Origin: Chloroflexota bacterium
GTDB lineage: Bacteria > Chloroflexota > Anaerolineae > Promineifilales > Promineifilaceae
Assembly (NCBI GenBank): GCA_020628815.1
Contig: JAHDEN010000017.1
Location: 1-53,187, forward strand
Reading direction: 5' to 3'
DNA length: 53,187 bases
Position numbers and translations under genes: made by a program. This document shows, piece by piece, positions 51,820 through 53,187 of this stretch; within the stretch, counting starts at the first letter, position 1; every line of letters begins with the position of its first letter. Under the pieces are notes generated by a model. The model saw only the letters and a program-made list of their open reading frames with translations. It was not told where the DNA came from and did not search any database.

Positions 51820-53187
51820 ATGGCAGAGGATGTCGACTTCTCAGCAGAATTAGAACAGTACTTGGAGCAACATGATTATGATATGCCTCGTCCGGGCGAT
51901 ATCCGTAAAGGAACGATCCTGGATATCTCTGACCGCGGCGTCATCATAGGATTAGGTCTGAAACGCGATGGGTTTGTCCCTGCAGACGATTTGTCAAAAT
52001 TGTCTGAGGAAGAACGCGCGGCGCTTCAGGTCGACAGTGAAATACCCATCTACGTCGTAGATACAGGTCAGCATGACAGCTTGAACGTTTCAATCCACCG
52101 AGCGTTGATTAACGAAGACTGGATTAAAGCCGAAGAGATCATGAAGACTGAAGACGTCGTAGAGGCAGAAGTCGTTGGTTACAACCGTGGCGGTGCTTTG
52201 GTCGATTACGGCCGGCTCCGTGGGTTTATTCCACTTTCTCAACTTGCCGCATTCCGTCCAGGAATGAAAGACCGTGACAAACAACGGATGCTTTCGAAAC
52301 TTCGTGGCGAACAGCTTCCACTTAAAATTATTGAAGTGGATCGTCGTCGCCGTCGCTTGGTTATGTCTAACCGTGAAGCACAGAAAGAGTGGAACGACTC
52401 TCGCCGTGCTGACCGCTTAGAAGAGATCTCAGGCGGAGATACCCTTCAGGGTGAAGTTAGTAGCATTCGTGACTTTGGCGCATTTGTTGACATCGGCGAT
52501 GGCATCGAAGGTCTCGTGCATGTTTCTGAATTGGCATGGCATCGCATCGATCATCCTTCTGAGGTGATCAATGTTGGCGACGATATTGAGGTTTACGTAC
52601 TTAAGGTAGACAACTCAAACAATCGCATTAGCCTTAGCCGCAAACGCTTGTTGCCAGATCCTTGGTCACTTGTCGAAAATAAATATCAGATAAACGAACT
52701 CGTTGAAGGTGTCGTAACTCGAATCGTTAATTACGGCGCATTCGTAGAGATTGAGCCAGGAATTGAAGGGTTATTACACTCATCAAAAATGGTTCGTGGT
52801 AGTGATGCGGCCGATCCTGACAAAATTGTTCAGGTCGGTGAGAAGCATTTACTCCGCGTTATTAACATCGACAGCGATCGTCAACGCATCGCCCTAAGCC
52901 TACGGGCTGTAACACCAAAAGAGCAAATCGCTTGGATGATGTCTCAGGGTAGCGACGAAGATGATGCCGCTGAAGAAACTGCTTCTGATGAAGAAGAGGC
53001 AGTAGAGGTTGCAGAAGCCGCTGTTGAGGAAACTCCAGCAGAAGATGCACCAGTTGAAGAAACCGCTGAAGCAGAAGAAGCTCCTGCCGAAGAAGCCCCA
53101 GCAGAGGAAGAAACCCCTGCTGAAGAGGCTCCGGCAGAAGAAGAAGCCCCTGCTGAAGAGACCCCAGCAGAGGAAGAAGCTCCTGCT
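51820..53187 (+). CDS. rpsA: Ribosomal protein S1-like protein, 3' end missing
   Basis: The first 456 codons are present; the gene runs off the end of the window. Four S1 RNA-binding domains are visible at about 24-95, 111-184 (DVVEAEVVGYNRGGALVDYG), 205-274 (TLQGEVSSIRDFGAFVDIG) and 291-365 (LVEGVVTRIVNYGAFVEIE). The third and fourth contain the DFGAFV/NYGAFV motif. A low-complexity acidic tail of repeated EEAPAEE-type units begins about residue 375. S1 helps the 30S subunit bind mRNA. There is no clear SD before the ATG, which also holds for rpsA in other bacteria. The leader has a strong promoter and a terminator. Confidence 0.9.
   Translation, partial: MAEDVDFSAELEQYLEQHDYDMPRPGDIRKGTILDISDRGVIIGLGLKRDGFVPADDLSKLSEEERAALQVDSEIPIYVVDTGQHDSLNVSIHRALINEDWIKAEEIMKTEDVVEAEVVGYNRGGALVDYGRLRGFIPLSQLAAFRPGMKDRDKQRMLSKLRGEQLPLKIIEVDRRRRRLVMSNREAQKEWNDSRRADRLEEISGGDTLQGEVSSIRDFGAFVDIGDGIEGLVHVSELAWHRIDHPSEVINVGDDIEVYVLKVDNSNNRISLSRKRLLPDPWSLVENKYQINELVEGVVTRIVNYGAFVEIEPGIEGLLHSSKMVRGSDAADPDKIVQVGEKHLLRVINIDSDRQRIALSLRAVTPKEQIAWMMSQGSDEDDAAEETASDEEEAVEVAEAAVEETPAEDAPVEETAEAEEAPAEEAPAEEETPAEEAPAEEEAPAEETPAEEEAPA
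53060..53187 (+). repeat. Tandem Glu/Ala/Pro repeat in the S1 tail
   Basis: Imperfect repeats of the EEAPAEE/EETPAEE type, with codons like GAAGAAGCTCCTGCT, continue to the window edge. The array may vary in length between strains. The full length is unknown because the gene is cut. Confidence 0.8.

Larger units (their letters stand above)
1..53187. repeat. Over-represented palindrome CGGCCG spread across the window
   Basis: CGGCCG, often extended as TCGGCCGA or CCGGCCGG, recurs every few hundred bases in coding regions on both strands. By eye I count at least 20 in the first 8.7 kb, against about 1.5 expected from base composition. Its spread across unrelated genes suggests a genome-wide signature rather than a local element. 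Confidence 0.75.

Noticed and set aside
1..53187. CRISPR array, tRNA, rRNA or insertion sequence
   Set aside because: No direct repeats at spacer distance, cloverleaf, rRNA motif, transposase or terminal inverted repeats were seen on either strand.

Overview
The window looks like chromosomal DNA of a Chloroflexota (Chloroflexi) bacterium, most likely Anaerolineae-like. This is inferred from protein style and was not tested by a search. The signs are many lipoproteins and surface proteins with Thr/Pro-rich linkers, a Tad-type pilus locus with no secretin together with a sortase (a single-membrane envelope), a PknB-type kinase and a large hybrid histidine kinase. GC content is moderate (estimated at about 47-48%) and codon style looks uniform. 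I see no tRNA, rRNA, insertion sequence, phage gene or CRISPR array.

Layout. 1-1,000: acyl-CoA dehydrogenase (partial) and its TetR-type regulator, both minus. 1,148-4,669: hybrid histidine kinase and a small protein, plus. 4,717-6,972: chorismate synthase and a LysM protein, minus. 7,321-12,618, plus: a lipoprotein DsbA-like/cyclophilin fusion with an in-frame TGA exactly at the first catalytic Cys (candidate selenoprotein), a duplicated-domain lipoprotein, an endonuclease/exonuclease/phosphatase-fold protein with an altered active site, a GtrB-like glycosyltransferase interrupted by another in-frame TGA, and an LCP-family protein. 12,702-16,968, minus: DNA polymerase III delta, DUF6391-like protein, YjbQ and a Ser/Thr kinase. 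17,434-29,717, minus: surface and extracellular proteins (two glycosidase-like lipoproteins, a 1,461-residue SdrD/GEVED/DUF11-type protein, two PsbP-like anchored proteins, a sortase and a carbohydrate-binding-like membrane protein). 29,843-38,922, minus: Tad/Flp pilus operon (TadE/TadG-like proteins, CpaB, CpaE, two CpaF-type ATPases, TadB, TadC). 39,354-45,364: MurE, a plus-strand Cys-rich protein, and a minus-strand operon of GNAT acetyltransferase, polyphosphate kinase and SpoU methyltransferase. 45,483-50,592, plus: envelope/polysaccharide genes. 50,982 to the end, plus: a degenerate receiver-like protein and ribosomal protein S1, whose leader has a consensus promoter, structured RNA and an intrinsic terminator before the start codon.

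The most interesting point is the candidate selenoprotein at 7,321-8,685. The UGA replaces the first Cys of a CxxC motif, the reading frame stays intact on both sides, and a perfect 7-bp hairpin lies at the distance from UGA expected for a bacterial SECIS. Other points are the second in-frame TGA 2.7 kb downstream, strong over-representation of the palindrome CGGCCG across the whole window, a probable attenuator or ncRNA upstream of S1, and a secretin-less Tad locus next to a sortase that has no visible substrate here.
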